Notes: generated from the sequence alone by a model not told the origin. 64,000 nucleotides of DNA from Blastocatellia bacterium (GCA_019695185.1 JAIBAN010000005.1:98738-162737), one strand, 5' to 3'; shown: positions 16,453-25,636, counted from the first letter of the stretch. Made by a program: numbers and translations.

Positions 16453-17796
16453 TTAAAAAAGTAATGGTCGTGATGGAAGGTACTGAGGGGTTCCCTTTTT
16501 AGCAATCCGACATTCCACCCGCTTGAGCTTTCCTGCGCCACGATGTGGAACATGGGGCACAAAGTGCAAGCACGGCAGGTTGGCTTGCAGCTTATCGCAA
16601 AGCTGCTGAATTTTGGCGGTAATCAACTGTTCCATTTCTGACGGGGTTCCTGAATCGGTACGGAAACTGATTTCCAGCTCACCTGCCAGGGTTTGGACGA
16701 TTGTATATTCCTGAATTCCTGCCGCTGCTGCCATGACTGCCCGTGTCAGGAAATCCGGGAAGACCTTGACCAACCCGCCCGATTTTCCCTGGAACAGACA
16801 AACATCGTCACAGCGGCCTTCGATTTTTTCAATCCCCTGGAACACCGAGCCACAAGGACAGGGTTCCGGCCTGATGGTCAAAATATCATTCATCCGGTAA
16901 CGAATGATGGGTTGTGACCGCCGCCGAAAATCCGTAATGACCGGATTGAATCGGGTTTTTTCTTGGTCGAGAAATTCCTTTTCAACGAAAACCAGGTCTT
17001 CGTTGAGGTGAATGGTTCCCTGCGGACAGGTGACGCCCAGGAAGCCTTCGGTACATTGGTAAATCTGGCCAATCGGACGTTGGAAAAAACCGGAAATGAA
17101 TCCGGCGTCGAGCGGGTCCAGCACTTCCGCTACGGAAAAAATGGTTTCAGGGCGAATCTTCAATGCCTGGCTCTCTGCCAACATCCGGAGCACTGACGGC
17201 GGGGCAGCCAATATGGTCGGCTGATAGAAATTCAGACGTTCAATCTGATTCTCAATCGGTGTGAGCAAATCAAAAAATTCAAACTGAATCCGGCGGGAGC
17301 GGGTAGTGTCATACAGATTGCTGCCAGCCCGCAAAAAAAGGGCAATCCGTTCTGTGCGGCCAAGTCCAAAGGGGAGAGTTTTGGCGAGCATGGTTCCTGC
17401 CCACTCGTATCGTTCCGCCGGACTGACCAGAAACAATCCCCGGCTGCCGGAGGTGCCTGACGAAAGCCCAACCGTGATGGAACCAATGGTTGGGGCAAAA
17501 TCCCGCGATTCCTCTGCCTGCAAGGCAAGTTGAAAAGCTGCTTCCTTCCGGATTCCAACCGTGTTGAGGTTGTCGAAATGCTCCATCATCTGCTGTTTTT
17601 CAATGATGGGGAGGCGAGCAAAATCAGCCAGTGAAAAATCTGTGCAGTGTTGGGCGTAAAAAGGTGACTTCGAACCCACCTGCCGGAAAAACCGCCCCAA
17701 TTGCCGTTGTTGCCAGGTTTGCAACTCCTCAACGGTGGAAAAACGCTGAAGGTATTTGACGCGGAGGTAATGCCAGACAATTGCAGGAAGCTTCAT
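16453..17796 (-). CDS. Putative adenylate-forming enzyme (PaaK/F390-synthetase-like)
   Basis: A 447-residue member of the phenylacetate-CoA ligase / coenzyme F390 synthetase-like branch of the ANL superfamily. The ATP-binding P-loop GLSSGTSGSRG lies near residue 110. YQCTEGFLG matches the aromatic/Glu region, and YRMNDI is followed by a CPCG pair typical of this branch, which usually holds zinc. It should activate a carboxylate as acyl-AMP and perhaps transfer it to CoA or a carrier. The substrate is unknown. Homologues of this clade commonly sit near KAS III, MBL and NAD-epimerase genes (from memory), which fits the context. Element B lies 30-100 bp upstream and may hold its promoter. Confidence 0.82.
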   Translation of the reverse strand: MKLPAIVWHYLRVKYLQRFSTVEELQTWQQRQLGRFFRQVGSKSPFYAQHCTDFSLADFARLPIIEKQQMMEHFDNLNTVGIRKEAAFQLALQAEESRDFAPTIGSITVGLSSGTSGSRGLFLVSPAERYEWAGTMLAKTLPFGLGRTERIALFLRAGSNLYDTTRSRRIQFEFFDLLTPIENQIERLNFYQPTILAAPPSVLRMLAESQALKIRPETIFSVAEVLDPLDAGFISGFFQRPIGQIYQCTEGFLGVTCPQGTIHLNEDLVFVEKEFLDQEKTRFNPVITDFRRRSQPIIRYRMNDILTIRPEPCPCGSVFQGIEKIEGRCDDVCLFQGKSGGLVKVFPDFLTRAVMAAAAGIQEYTIVQTLAGELEISFRTDSGTPSEMEQLITAKIQQLCDKLQANLPCLHFVPHVPHRGAGKLKRVECRIAKKGTPQYLPSRPLLF

Positions 17797-17827
17797 GCAA
17801 AACCATTTTTTTCGGTCATTCAGGCAA

Positions 17828-17898
17828 TTTTGTAAACATGTTTACACAGGATTCAACTTGTTGATTTCATTGGGGTTCATTATACGAATAATTTTTTT
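17828..17898 (+). repeat. Bipartite intergenic element, copy B
   Basis: The palindrome TGTAAACATGTTTACA at 17831-17846 is followed by a 34-nt spacer (CAGG...GATTTCATTGGGG) and TATACGAATAA at 17881-17891 with a T run. On the minus strand the far end reads TTCGTATAATG, which includes a perfect TATAAT box pointing to the adenylate-forming gene 85 bp away. The element overlaps the 3' end of the MBL gene: its last codons (NYSYNEPQ and stop) lie inside the element. Confidence 0.92.
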
Positions 17899-18769
17899 GT
17901 GAAAGGCTGGTTCCAACCTGACGGAAAGCTTCCACGGCTTTCATGCAATGGCAGGGAATAATGGCCGTTTCAGGGTGCAGTTCGTGAAATTCACGGATCT
18001 GGCGGACCGTATTCCGATACGTGGCGGAGTCTGCAAACAGAATTTTGGTGACCGGATGCGGCAACCGCAGTTCCAGAAAGGCTTCACTGGCCCAGCAGGC
18101 ATCCGCCACCAGAAACACAGCCTTGCCTGATGAATCGCGGGCAAATAACCCAATTTGACCCACCGCATGACCGGGCAGTTCCACCGCCCACAGGGTTTCA
18201 TCACCAAAAACATCATAACCAACCTGAAACGGCGAAAATTCAGGTGGCAACGGACGTTTTGAGGCTGGTTCCAGCACTCTCGAACGGGAAAGAAAATCAG
18301 TAGGCAGCAACCCCGGCAGATACCCCGCCAACAGTGCCGAAAAACCCTTTCGGTGGCGGACATCCTCAAAGGCGTGCGGCACATACACAAACTGGGCCTG
18401 GGGAAAGTCCCACAACCCGCCGATATGGTCTCCGTGAAAATGCGAAATGATGATGGTTCGCACATCGGCTGGTGAGATTCCGAGCTGGGTCAGTTTGTGG
18501 CGGGCAGTGGTGGCGGGGTCAATCGTGACCGGTGTAATCCAACGATAGAGGCGATAGGGAAAGGATTCGGTTTCGCTGATGAATTTTTCCGAATATCCGG
18601 TGTCAAACAGAATAATTCCGTGGCGGGGATGTTCCAAAACAGCCACCATGGCGGGAAATTTGCGAGTGGCCAGCCCCCCTCCCCGCAAGGCCACAAAGCC
18701 GGGATGCACACAAAAACCGCTTTCAAGAAATGTGATTGAATTCAAGAGTTTCGGCTCGCTTTCCACCAT
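17867..18769 (-). CDS. MBL-fold metallohydrolase
   Basis: A 300-residue metallo-beta-lactamase-fold hydrolase. Metal motifs are SHFHGDH (about 108-114), a His in LPGHAVGQIG, an Asp in LVADAC and a His in IIPCHC, which together form a full dinuclear site. Family activities include lactonase, thioesterase and phosphodiesterase; position in a lipid cluster favours thioester or lactone hydrolysis (inference). The start ATG 18769 overlaps the OleD-like gene by 28 bp, implying translational coupling. The last residues SYNEPQ are encoded by repeat element B, so the natural C-terminus may have been replaced. Confidence 0.88.
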   Translation of the reverse strand: MVESEPKLLNSITFLESGFCVHPGFVALRGGGLATRKFPAMVAVLEHPRHGIILFDTGYSEKFISETESFPYRLYRWITPVTIDPATTARHKLTQLGISPADVRTIIISHFHGDHIGGLWDFPQAQFVYVPHAFEDVRHRKGFSALLAGYLPGLLPTDFLSRSRVLEPASKRPLPPEFSPFQVGYDVFGDETLWAVELPGHAVGQIGLFARDSSGKAVFLVADACWASEAFLELRLPHPVTKILFADSATYRNTVRQIREFHELHPETAIIPCHCMKAVEAFRQVGTSLSQKNYSYNEPQ

Positions 18770-19773
18770 GCCGCAAACCGGTTAAGGCCGGTTTCAAGGC
18801 TGATTTTGGGCTGGTAACCAAGTTCCTGCCGGGCCGCTGTTATATCCAAAGTTTGGGTTTTGGCCAGCACCCCGACCGAGTACCGGGTCAGGACGGGTTC
18901 AGGGGCGTTTGGGATGAGCCGGGCAACGGTTTCCATGACGGTTGCCGCAATCAAGGCTCCAGCGTAAGGGATATAACCGGGACGAAAAGAAAATCCAAGT
19001 TTGGCCAGCAAGCGCGTGATGATGTCCCACAACGGTGCGGGTTCACCGTTGGTCAGGTTGTATTTTTTTCCCAGCACATGCGTTTCTGCCTGGGCTGCCA
19101 GCAGCAATCCGTCCACCACATTGTCCACATAGGTGACATCCGCCAGATTGCGCCCTGTTCCAATGATTTTCAGACGGCCTTGTTCAAAGGCTTTAATCAG
19201 GCGCGGAAAAATCACCGTGTCGCCGGGGCCAAAAATCGCCCGTGGCCGCACGGTCACCACCGGCAGACCTGCCCGGTGTGCCTCGTCCACCAGTGTTTCG
19301 GCCAGGCGTTTGGTGCGGGCATATTCATTGGCGGCTCTGGTTGGCAGAGGTTCGTTTTCGGCAATGTTTTCCCGGTCCCGAAAATCAAAATAAATGCTTG
19401 GAGTGGACACATGCACCAGCCTGTGAACCCCAAATGTTTGACAGCCCGTAATGACATGCCTGGTCCCCAAAACATTGGCCGTATGAAAATCGGCTGCTTT
19501 ACCCCAAGGAGCGGAAAGGGCTCCACAATGAAAGACAAAATCCTGCCGCCGGCAAGCGGTAATGACGGCTTCTGCGTCGTGAAATTCCACCGGTTGAAAA
19601 TGAACCCCGGCTCTTTCAAGTTCCTGGCCAAGCGTGCGGTTTCGCCCCAGAACCGTTACCCGATGTCCCAGGGCCAGCAGTCTGCGGGCCAGATGCTGCC
19701 CCAGAAAGCCGGTGCCGCCTGTGACCAGTATGTTTGCCGCTGGTTGGCCCGTTGTTAAAAAATGGTGCGCCAA
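18742..19773 (-). CDS. NAD(P)-dependent epimerase/reductase, OleD-like
   Basis: A short-chain extended dehydrogenase of 343 residues. The TTG at 19773 is chosen because GAGGAAGG lies 9 nt upstream; an in-frame TTG at 19821 has no such site. The Rossmann motif is VTGGTGFLGQHLARRL, and the active site shows Ser in VSTPSIY and YxxxK in YARTKRLAE. The order of motifs and the FHCGALSAPWG segment resemble 3-beta-hydroxysteroid dehydrogenase/OleD reductases more than sugar epimerases. It is therefore likely to reduce a beta-keto intermediate. It heads the operon with the MBL gene and possibly the ligase and hydratase. Confidence 0.85.
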   Translation of the reverse strand: MAHHFLTTGQPAANILVTGGTGFLGQHLARRLLALGHRVTVLGRNRTLGQELERAGVHFQPVEFHDAEAVITACRRQDFVFHCGALSAPWGKAADFHTANVLGTRHVITGCQTFGVHRLVHVSTPSIYFDFRDRENIAENEPLPTRAANEYARTKRLAETLVDEAHRAGLPVVTVRPRAIFGPGDTVIFPRLIKAFEQGRLKIIGTGRNLADVTYVDNVVDGLLLAAQAETHVLGKKYNLTNGEPAPLWDIITRLLAKLGFSFRPGYIPYAGALIAATVMETVARLIPNAPEPVLTRYSVGVLAKTQTLDITAARQELGYQPKISLETGLNRFAAWWKASRNS

Positions 19774-19906
19774 TCGTTCTGACCTTCCTCGCTGTGATTC
19801 CAGAAATTTACCAGATGGCAAACCAACCTATCCAAGCAGAAATGTATCGGACCGCCGAACGTTCTCAAACCACAAGGTTCCACGACACACAGAGGAAGAC
19901 AATACT

Positions 19907-20314
19907 ATGTTCGGAAAACAACATTTGAAAAAATTTGCAGGGGTGTTCCTTGCGTTGGGATTGGTTTTAACCAGTGGGATTTTGCTTGGTTCCCCGGCCC
20001 AGGCTCAGGATTGGCGGCGGGATAATTGGCGGCGTGACCGGTATCGGAACAATCGTTACCCAAGCCAGCAGAATAATCGAAATTGTGAACCCAACAACCG
20101 TGGCTACGGCAATTATGGGTATTCCAATCAGCGGGAATATGAACATGGATACCGGGACGGCTTGAACCGGGGGCGTGAGGATGCCCAAACTCACCGAACA
20201 CCAACCCCGAACAATTCCAGTCATTTCCGGGATGGGAATCCTTCGTATCGGGATGGATTCAGCCGGGGCTATTACGAAGCCTATCGGAGTTATGCCAGTT
20301 ATCGGAGGTATTAA
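19907..20314 (+). CDS. Small secreted Arg/Asn/Tyr-rich protein
   Basis: A 135-residue exported protein. The ATG at 19907 follows AGAGGAAG and opens a signal peptide ending at AQAQ (about residue 33). The mature part is very rich in Arg, Asn, Tyr and Gly, with two related segments, EHGYRDGLNRGREDA and SYRDGFSRGYYEAYRSY. Such YxxGxxxGxxxA repeats occur in small secreted proteins of Acidobacteriota, function unknown. It is basic, has one Cys, and could bind polyanions such as exopolysaccharide, but that is speculation. Confidence 0.8.
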   Translation: MFGKQHLKKFAGVFLALGLVLTSGILLGSPAQAQDWRRDNWRRDRYRNNRYPSQQNNRNCEPNNRGYGNYGYSNQREYEHGYRDGLNRGREDAQTHRTPTPNNSSHFRDGNPSYRDGFSRGYYEAYRSYASYRRY

Positions 20315-20368
20315 CCAGCAACCGCAAACACGGAAATTCAGTCGGTATTCCTTCTCCTTCAAGAAAAA

Positions 20369-20405
20369 ACAGCGGGTGTGAGCACAACTCCACCCGCTGT
20401 TTGTG
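20369..20405. terminator. Bidirectional intrinsic terminator
   Basis: A perfect 10-bp stem, ACAGCGGGTG (20369-20378) and CACCCGCTGT (20391-20400), has T-rich sequence after it on plus and an A run (T on minus) before it. It sits between the convergent secreted-protein gene and the kinase gene and should serve both. Confidence 0.85.
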
Positions 20406-20411
20406 TTTTCC

Positions 20412-22223
20412 TTATTTTTTCAGTTCTTTGATTTTTTGAACCAGGTCCAGGGCATCCTGAGCCCAGTCCGTCTTGCCGACCTCGGTGTACAGACGGGCGG
20501 CTTTCTCAGCCAGTTGTAAGGCCAAATCAAGCATTCCCGGAGGAATCGCCATTTGGGCCAACATATAGCTGTTGCTGGCAATCAACATCCGGTCGCCGAC
20601 TTCTTCGGCTACGGTCAGACTGGCCTGCCAACAGGTAACCGCTGCGGACATTTGTTTGAGGGCATAGTTGGTATAGCCCTGAAAGGACAATTCCCTTCCT
20701 TCGGCGTAACGGTCCCCAATTTCGCGGAAAATCTGAAGGGCTTTTTGTGAGAACAGCAGGGCTTTTTCGGCTTCACCCAGTTTTCGGTACCGTTGTCCCA
20801 AGCTCCCCATGGTCACGGCCATTCCCCGGCGGTCGTTAATTTCAATAAACAACTCCAGGCTGACAACCCCAAATTCAATGGATTGCTCGGTTTTGCCTAT
20901 TTGAAAATAAAGGTTGGCAATCTGGTTGATGGCGGTGGCTTCCTGGCGTTTGAGCTTCAATTCCCGCGCCATCAGCATGGCTTTGTGATAGAAACCAAGG
21001 GCCTGTTCGACTTGTCCCAGGGTTTCAAAGACTCCGCCCAGATTGACCAGGGAATTCACCTCGCCCAACCGGTCTCCGATTTCAGCTTTGACCTGGAGTG
21101 ACTTTTGCAGCAAATCAACGGCTGCCTGCATATTTCCCAGGTTTTTCTGGGCCAGACCGGCATTCCCCAGCGAGGCTGCCAGCAGTTGCCGGTCGTTCAG
21201 TTCATGGGCCAGATTCAGACTTTTCTGAAAGAACCCCAGGCTGTTTTGGATTTTCCCAATGTCCAGATAGGAAAGTCCAATCGCATTCAAAGACCAACCC
21301 ATCAGTTTTCTCTCAAATACCGAGGCTGTGTCGGGCGTCGGTTCCACGGGCGGGAATTGTCCGGCGGTGGTGTAATACAGATATTCCAGCGTATCGCATA
21401 AAAACGACCAGTTGGGGGGCCGTTCCGCCGGGTTGGGAAAGAGACAGATACGGACGAAATTTTTAATCAAATCAGGCAGGGCTTCCAGAGCCTGGGCCGC
21501 CACCATCTGCGGGAGCCCTTGCAAATGGGAAGCCGCTATCAATTGAACATCGCCCTGACAGGCTTCCAAAATGTAATGGCCCGTCATCATCTCATACACG
21601 ATACAGCCAAAGGCATAAATATCGGCCCGGCAATCAACCGGACCGCCCTGCCATTGTTCGGGCGGCATGTAGTTTGGCGTCCCCACCACGCCATGCGGGT
21701 TTTCCTTTTGCGTGCTGACCAGACCAAAGTCCGTGATGCGGACAATTCCATCCCGGTCCACCAGAATATTTTCCGGCTTCAGGTCACGATGGACCAACCC
21801 CGGCAATTTGGCATTGGCATACCGCATTCCGCGCGCGATTTGCAGCGCATAAAACAGGGTTTGGGTCATCGGAAACGGACGCCCCGAAAGCAGCGGGGAG
21901 CGGAGGGAGGCGTCTCTGGCCCCCTCCTCACCCGCCACAAACTGCACCACTGCATAAACTTCCATGCCGTCGTTGACATGCAGGACCTGATAGGCCCGGA
22001 CCAGATTCGGATGACTTCCCAGTTGAATCCAGGCTGTGACTTCGCGTAAAAACTGTTCCCTGGCCATCCGGTTGGAAAGGTATTCGGGTTTGAAGGTTTT
22101 CAGGGCGACCGGGTGACCGTCATACGACTGGTCGGCACAGAGGTACACAATTCCCATGCCTCCGGCAAACGAATTGACAACTTCATAACGTCCGGCAATC
22201 AAAGTTCCTGGTTTGAGCGTCAT
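20412..22223 (-). CDS. Ser/Thr protein kinase with TPR sensor region
   Basis: A 603-residue PknB-type kinase fused to TPRs. ATG 22223 is preferred (AGGTGG 11 nt upstream); GTG 22238 is possible. The kinase domain covers about 8-290: FAGGMGIVYLC loop, VALKTF Lys, HRDLKPENILVD, DFGLV and PPEQWQGG, all intact, so it is expected to be active. About six TPR units (LLAASLGNAGLAQKNLGNMQAAVDLLQKSL) fill 320-600. There is no transmembrane segment, so the TPRs probably recruit substrates or sense a cytoplasmic partner. Kinase-TPR fusions are common in Acidobacteriota and Myxococcota. The target is not indicated by neighbours. Confidence 0.93.
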   Translation of the reverse strand: MTLKPGTLIAGRYEVVNSFAGGMGIVYLCADQSYDGHPVALKTFKPEYLSNRMAREQFLREVTAWIQLGSHPNLVRAYQVLHVNDGMEVYAVVQFVAGEEGARDASLRSPLLSGRPFPMTQTLFYALQIARGMRYANAKLPGLVHRDLKPENILVDRDGIVRITDFGLVSTQKENPHGVVGTPNYMPPEQWQGGPVDCRADIYAFGCIVYEMMTGHYILEACQGDVQLIAASHLQGLPQMVAAQALEALPDLIKNFVRICLFPNPAERPPNWSFLCDTLEYLYYTTAGQFPPVEPTPDTASVFERKLMGWSLNAIGLSYLDIGKIQNSLGFFQKSLNLAHELNDRQLLAASLGNAGLAQKNLGNMQAAVDLLQKSLQVKAEIGDRLGEVNSLVNLGGVFETLGQVEQALGFYHKAMLMARELKLKRQEATAINQIANLYFQIGKTEQSIEFGVVSLELFIEINDRRGMAVTMGSLGQRYRKLGEAEKALLFSQKALQIFREIGDRYAEGRELSFQGYTNYALKQMSAAVTCWQASLTVAEEVGDRMLIASNSYMLAQMAIPPGMLDLALQLAEKAARLYTEVGKTDWAQDALDLVQKIKELKK

Positions 22224-22337
22224 AAGCGGGGCCACCACCTGGGGAAACCGAAGTCATTGAAAAAGGGTTTGATGATTCAAAAACGATAGTTCAAAAATTC
22301 TCAAGTCAACGATACAAAATCCAATATTTGGTCTGGC

Positions 22338-23135
22338 ATGTCAAAAAAAATCCTGTTGGGCGGTTTCATCTTACTGATTATCCTGGTGGGGTTCCGGGTT
22401 GGGTCCCGTTTCCGCCAGCAGTCGGCTGCGCCGGTGGAAAAATGTCCGACTGGGTTGACCTCCTCCGGCCCGGTTTTGATGTTATGGGCCTGGGAACGGC
22501 CAGAGGATTTGCGGTTTCTCAATCCGAATGAAGCCGGCGTGGCGTTTTTGGCTGCCACCGTCAACCTGGGAGCCGATGAAATCGTGGTTCATCCCCGGCG
22601 GCAACCGCTGAAACTCAACCCCGGTACGTTTTTGATGGGAGTCATGCGCATCGAAACTGAGGCCGCCAAGCCGGCTGTCTTTTCTGAGGCACAACGCACC
22701 CGGCTTTTGGCAACGGCCCGCGACATCTGTCAAATGAAGGATGTCAGGGGGCTGCAAATTGACTTTGATGCCAAGGTGTCGGAGCGGTCCTTTTACCGGC
22801 AGTTTCTGTTAGAGTTGCGGGCGCAGATGCCGCCCGGAATGGGGCTGACCATCACATCACTGGCCTCGTGGTGTATGTTTGACGACTGGATGACCGGTCT
22901 GCCGGTTGACGAAGTGGTTCCCATGATTTTTCGCATGGGGGCCGATACCCGAAATGTCTTGACTTTCCTGGCTGAAAAGAAAGAATTCCGTTCGCCAAAA
23001 TGCCGGTGCAGTATCGGCATTGCAGATGATGAGTTCCCCGCAGCCCTCCCTCGTTTTCAACGGCTTTATGTCTTTTCCACCCGTTCGTGGAACCGTCCGC
23101 TTTTGACTTCCATTCACCAGAAGGCTGGCTTATGA
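22338..23135 (+). CDS. DUF3142 family exported/membrane-anchored protein
   Basis: A 265-residue protein with an N-terminal hydrophobic helix (about 5-22) acting as signal or anchor. Conserved DUF3142 blocks are visible: VLMLWAWERPEDLRFL, VVHPRRQPL, LQIDFDAKVSERSFY, LTITSLASWC and PVDEVVPMIFRMG. The family is thought to be a TIM-barrel related to glycoside hydrolases, with the Asp in QIDFDA as a likely active-site residue; no activity is established to my knowledge. Its stop overlaps the next start (ATGA), so the two products probably act together at the cell surface. Confidence 0.82.
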   Translation: MSKKILLGGFILLIILVGFRVGSRFRQQSAAPVEKCPTGLTSSGPVLMLWAWERPEDLRFLNPNEAGVAFLAATVNLGADEIVVHPRRQPLKLNPGTFLMGVMRIETEAAKPAVFSEAQRTRLLATARDICQMKDVRGLQIDFDAKVSERSFYRQFLLELRAQMPPGMGLTITSLASWCMFDDWMTGLPVDEVVPMIFRMGADTRNVLTFLAEKKEFRSPKCRCSIGIADDEFPAALPRFQRLYVFSTRSWNRPLLTSIHQKAGL

Positions 23136-25570
23136 ACCGCAAATTTCGAGCATTGGTTTTGATTGCCTTATGTTGCGTTCCGTTTCTCGGAATGCCCCTC
23201 CCCACCCGCGCCTGTGGACCCGATTTTGACGAGGCTGTTTTTACCTATACCAAACATCCTGATTTCCCGCTGGAAGTGTATGCCAAGGGAAACCTGGGCG
23301 TGCTGCAATCCAGTTATGCCTGGTCCTATTTGATTGTGGCCTATCGGTACCTGAATGACATTGGGCTGGAACCGGCGGAACAAACGGCTGCCGTCAATGT
23401 CTGGAACACCAAACTGGGAACCGGCCCGGCTCCGGCCACACCGCCCGAAGACCCGGAAGCGGAATGGACCAAAGAATGGTTTGCGGCCCGTGCCACCGTT
23501 CCCAACCTCAACCAGCCGCCAAAACCGGCGATTTACCGCCGGGGTGCAGAGGAATACGTCACCATTTTGAACATCACGCCCGAAGCCTTCCATGTGGCGG
23601 CCCTGACCCTGACCGAGCGAATCAAAAAATACAGTGCCGCCAGTCCCGTGGTCCGTGATTGGGTCGCCGCCCAGGACCAGGTTTTTTCCAACGACGGTAA
23701 AACATTGGCCGTGCCGGCAGCAGCAACCGGCGCTGACAAATTGGTGGCGGCAGACCGAAATTACCAAATCGCGGCGGCGTATTTTTATGCCGCTCAGTTT
23801 GATGAGGCCGCCAAACGGTTTGAAGCGATTGCCTCCGATTCGGCTTCGCCCTGGAAATCACTGGCACCCTATCTGGTGGCCCGGTGTCATTACCGTAAAA
23901 CCAGCGAACCGAAAGTCACCGAAGAACAGAAAATCACCTTTCTGGAACAATGTGAAAAGCAATGTGAAAAGGTGCTGGCAGCCAAACCGGTCAATGAATA
24001 CAGCGAAGCGGCTGCCCGGCTGCTCCGCCGGGCCAGAGTTGATTTGGTGGACCTCAAGCTGGCGAAATCCGAGGAATCCATCCGCAATGCCGAAAAACGC
24101 AAGCTGTTTGACGGTGCCATTTCAGCCACAGCCAAAGGGCTGCTACGCAAAAATTCGGGCGAAGGGTTTGGCAAAAACCTGTGGGATTTCAGTTCCCTGC
24201 TCGACCAGGAGATTGACCTCTGGGAAACGGTTTCCTACAACATCGTCAATCGCAAATTTGCCCAGCTTCCACCGGTGCGGTTGCAGGACGATGTGACGGA
24301 CTGGGTGCTGGTTTTTCAGACCAGAGACACGGACGCCCGTGATTACGCCATTGCCAAATGGGAGAAAGGCCGGCAATTGCCCTGGCTGATGGCAGCCCTG
24401 GCAAAAGTTGACGGGAAACATCCCAAAACCCAGTCGTTGCTTGCTGAAGCGGCCAAAATCCAGCCAGCTTCACCGGCTTTTGAAATGACGGTGTACCATC
24501 AGATTCGGCTGACCTTGGAATCCGGCAAAAACGCTGAAGTCCGCGCCATGCTTGACAATTTTCTCAAAACCCAGGGGGCCGGGCTGCGCCCCTCGGCCCG
24601 CAACCAGTTTATCGGGTTACAATTGCAAACAGCCAAAAATGTTTCCGAATTGTTGAAGTTCGCCCTCCGGAAACCGGTGACCACGACCAATGCTTCAGAC
24701 TATAACCAGCTTCCGCTGGACGTGCCCAACGCCGGTTATTACTCAGAAGACCCGAACTTTGCCAAGACCCGGCTGGAGTTGCTCCAAAAACCTTTGTTGG
24801 ACTCGGACGCAACGCGGCTGCTCAATCAAGGATTGCCCCTTTCCCTGCTTAAAGATGCAGCTCAGGATAAAACCCTGCCCAACGAAATCCGCAAACGGGT
24901 GGCCATTGCGGTGTGGGTCAAAGCAGCCTTGCTCAACAATCACGTGATTGGCCGGTTGGTGGCCCCAACCGTCGAAGCCCTGGAGCCGGAGTTGAAGGAG
25001 CATACGCAGGCGTACCTGACAGCCGACACGGATGCCAAGGCGACGTTTGCCATGATTTTTGCAATTTTACGCTCTCCGGGATTGCGGCCCTATGTGGATG
25101 ACGGGTTCCCCCGTGAAACGGCGCTGGGAAAAATGGATGAATTCCGCAATAACTGGTGGTGCCGGTTTGACGACCCGGTGGAACTCACGATTGACCCCTT
25201 TGAAAAACAATACCTGATGCAGTATGACGAGCAGGGCAATCCCAAACCAAGGCCCAAATTTGAAGCGGCTGCTTTTTACTTTCCCCCGGCTTTTCTGACT
25301 CAGGAGCAGAAAGCCGCCGGGTTGAAGGAATGGCAACAGTTGACCACCATTCCCACCGCGCCGAATTTCCTGTGTCGCCAGGTGGTTGATTGGGTGAAAC
25401 AAAATCCGACCGACCCCCGCAATGCGGAGGCCCTGCATCTGGCCGTGCGGGCCACCCGCTATGGCTGCACGGACGACACCACCACCAAATTTTCCAAGGA
25501 GGCGTTTCAGGTCTTGAAAAAACAATACCCGCAAACCGAATGGGCCAAAAAGACGAAGTATTATTTTTAG
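23132..25570 (+). CDS. Large secreted helical-repeat protein, partner of DUF3142
   Basis: An 812-residue protein with a signal peptide (MNRKFRALVLIALCCVPFLGMPLPTRACG). The mature protein begins with CGPDFDEAVF, where the Cys could be lipidated, though the preceding residues (PTRA) are a poor lipobox. The body is alpha-helical and TPR-like (AADRNYQIAAAYFYAAQFDEAAKRFEAIA). No catalytic motif was recognised. Start ATG 23132 overlaps the DUF3142 stop, and an AGAAGG lies upstream. CGPDF-type secreted proteins next to DUF3142 genes are a recurring pair (from memory); function unknown. Confidence 0.75.
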   Translation: MNRKFRALVLIALCCVPFLGMPLPTRACGPDFDEAVFTYTKHPDFPLEVYAKGNLGVLQSSYAWSYLIVAYRYLNDIGLEPAEQTAAVNVWNTKLGTGPAPATPPEDPEAEWTKEWFAARATVPNLNQPPKPAIYRRGAEEYVTILNITPEAFHVAALTLTERIKKYSAASPVVRDWVAAQDQVFSNDGKTLAVPAAATGADKLVAADRNYQIAAAYFYAAQFDEAAKRFEAIASDSASPWKSLAPYLVARCHYRKTSEPKVTEEQKITFLEQCEKQCEKVLAAKPVNEYSEAAARLLRRARVDLVDLKLAKSEESIRNAEKRKLFDGAISATAKGLLRKNSGEGFGKNLWDFSSLLDQEIDLWETVSYNIVNRKFAQLPPVRLQDDVTDWVLVFQTRDTDARDYAIAKWEKGRQLPWLMAALAKVDGKHPKTQSLLAEAAKIQPASPAFEMTVYHQIRLTLESGKNAEVRAMLDNFLKTQGAGLRPSARNQFIGLQLQTAKNVSELLKFALRKPVTTTNASDYNQLPLDVPNAGYYSEDPNFAKTRLELLQKPLLDSDATRLLNQGLPLSLLKDAAQDKTLPNEIRKRVAIAVWVKAALLNNHVIGRLVAPTVEALEPELKEHTQAYLTADTDAKATFAMIFAILRSPGLRPYVDDGFPRETALGKMDEFRNNWWCRFDDPVELTIDPFEKQYLMQYDEQGNPKPRPKFEAAAFYFPPAFLTQEQKAAGLKEWQQLTTIPTAPNFLCRQVVDWVKQNPTDPRNAEALHLAVRATRYGCTDDTTTKFSKEAFQVLKKQYPQTEWAKKTKYYF

Positions 25571-25636
25571 GTGACCGGCGCTTGGCGGGATTCGGTTTGA
25601 GTTTCCGGCTGTGTTTCAAGCTGTGACAGGAAATGG

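Noticed and set aside
17876..17891. Resemblance of TTCGTATA / TATACGAA to the loxP arms.
   Set aside because: Only one arm is present in each element, the 8-bp spacer and second arm of loxP are missing, and no Cre-like gene is in the window.
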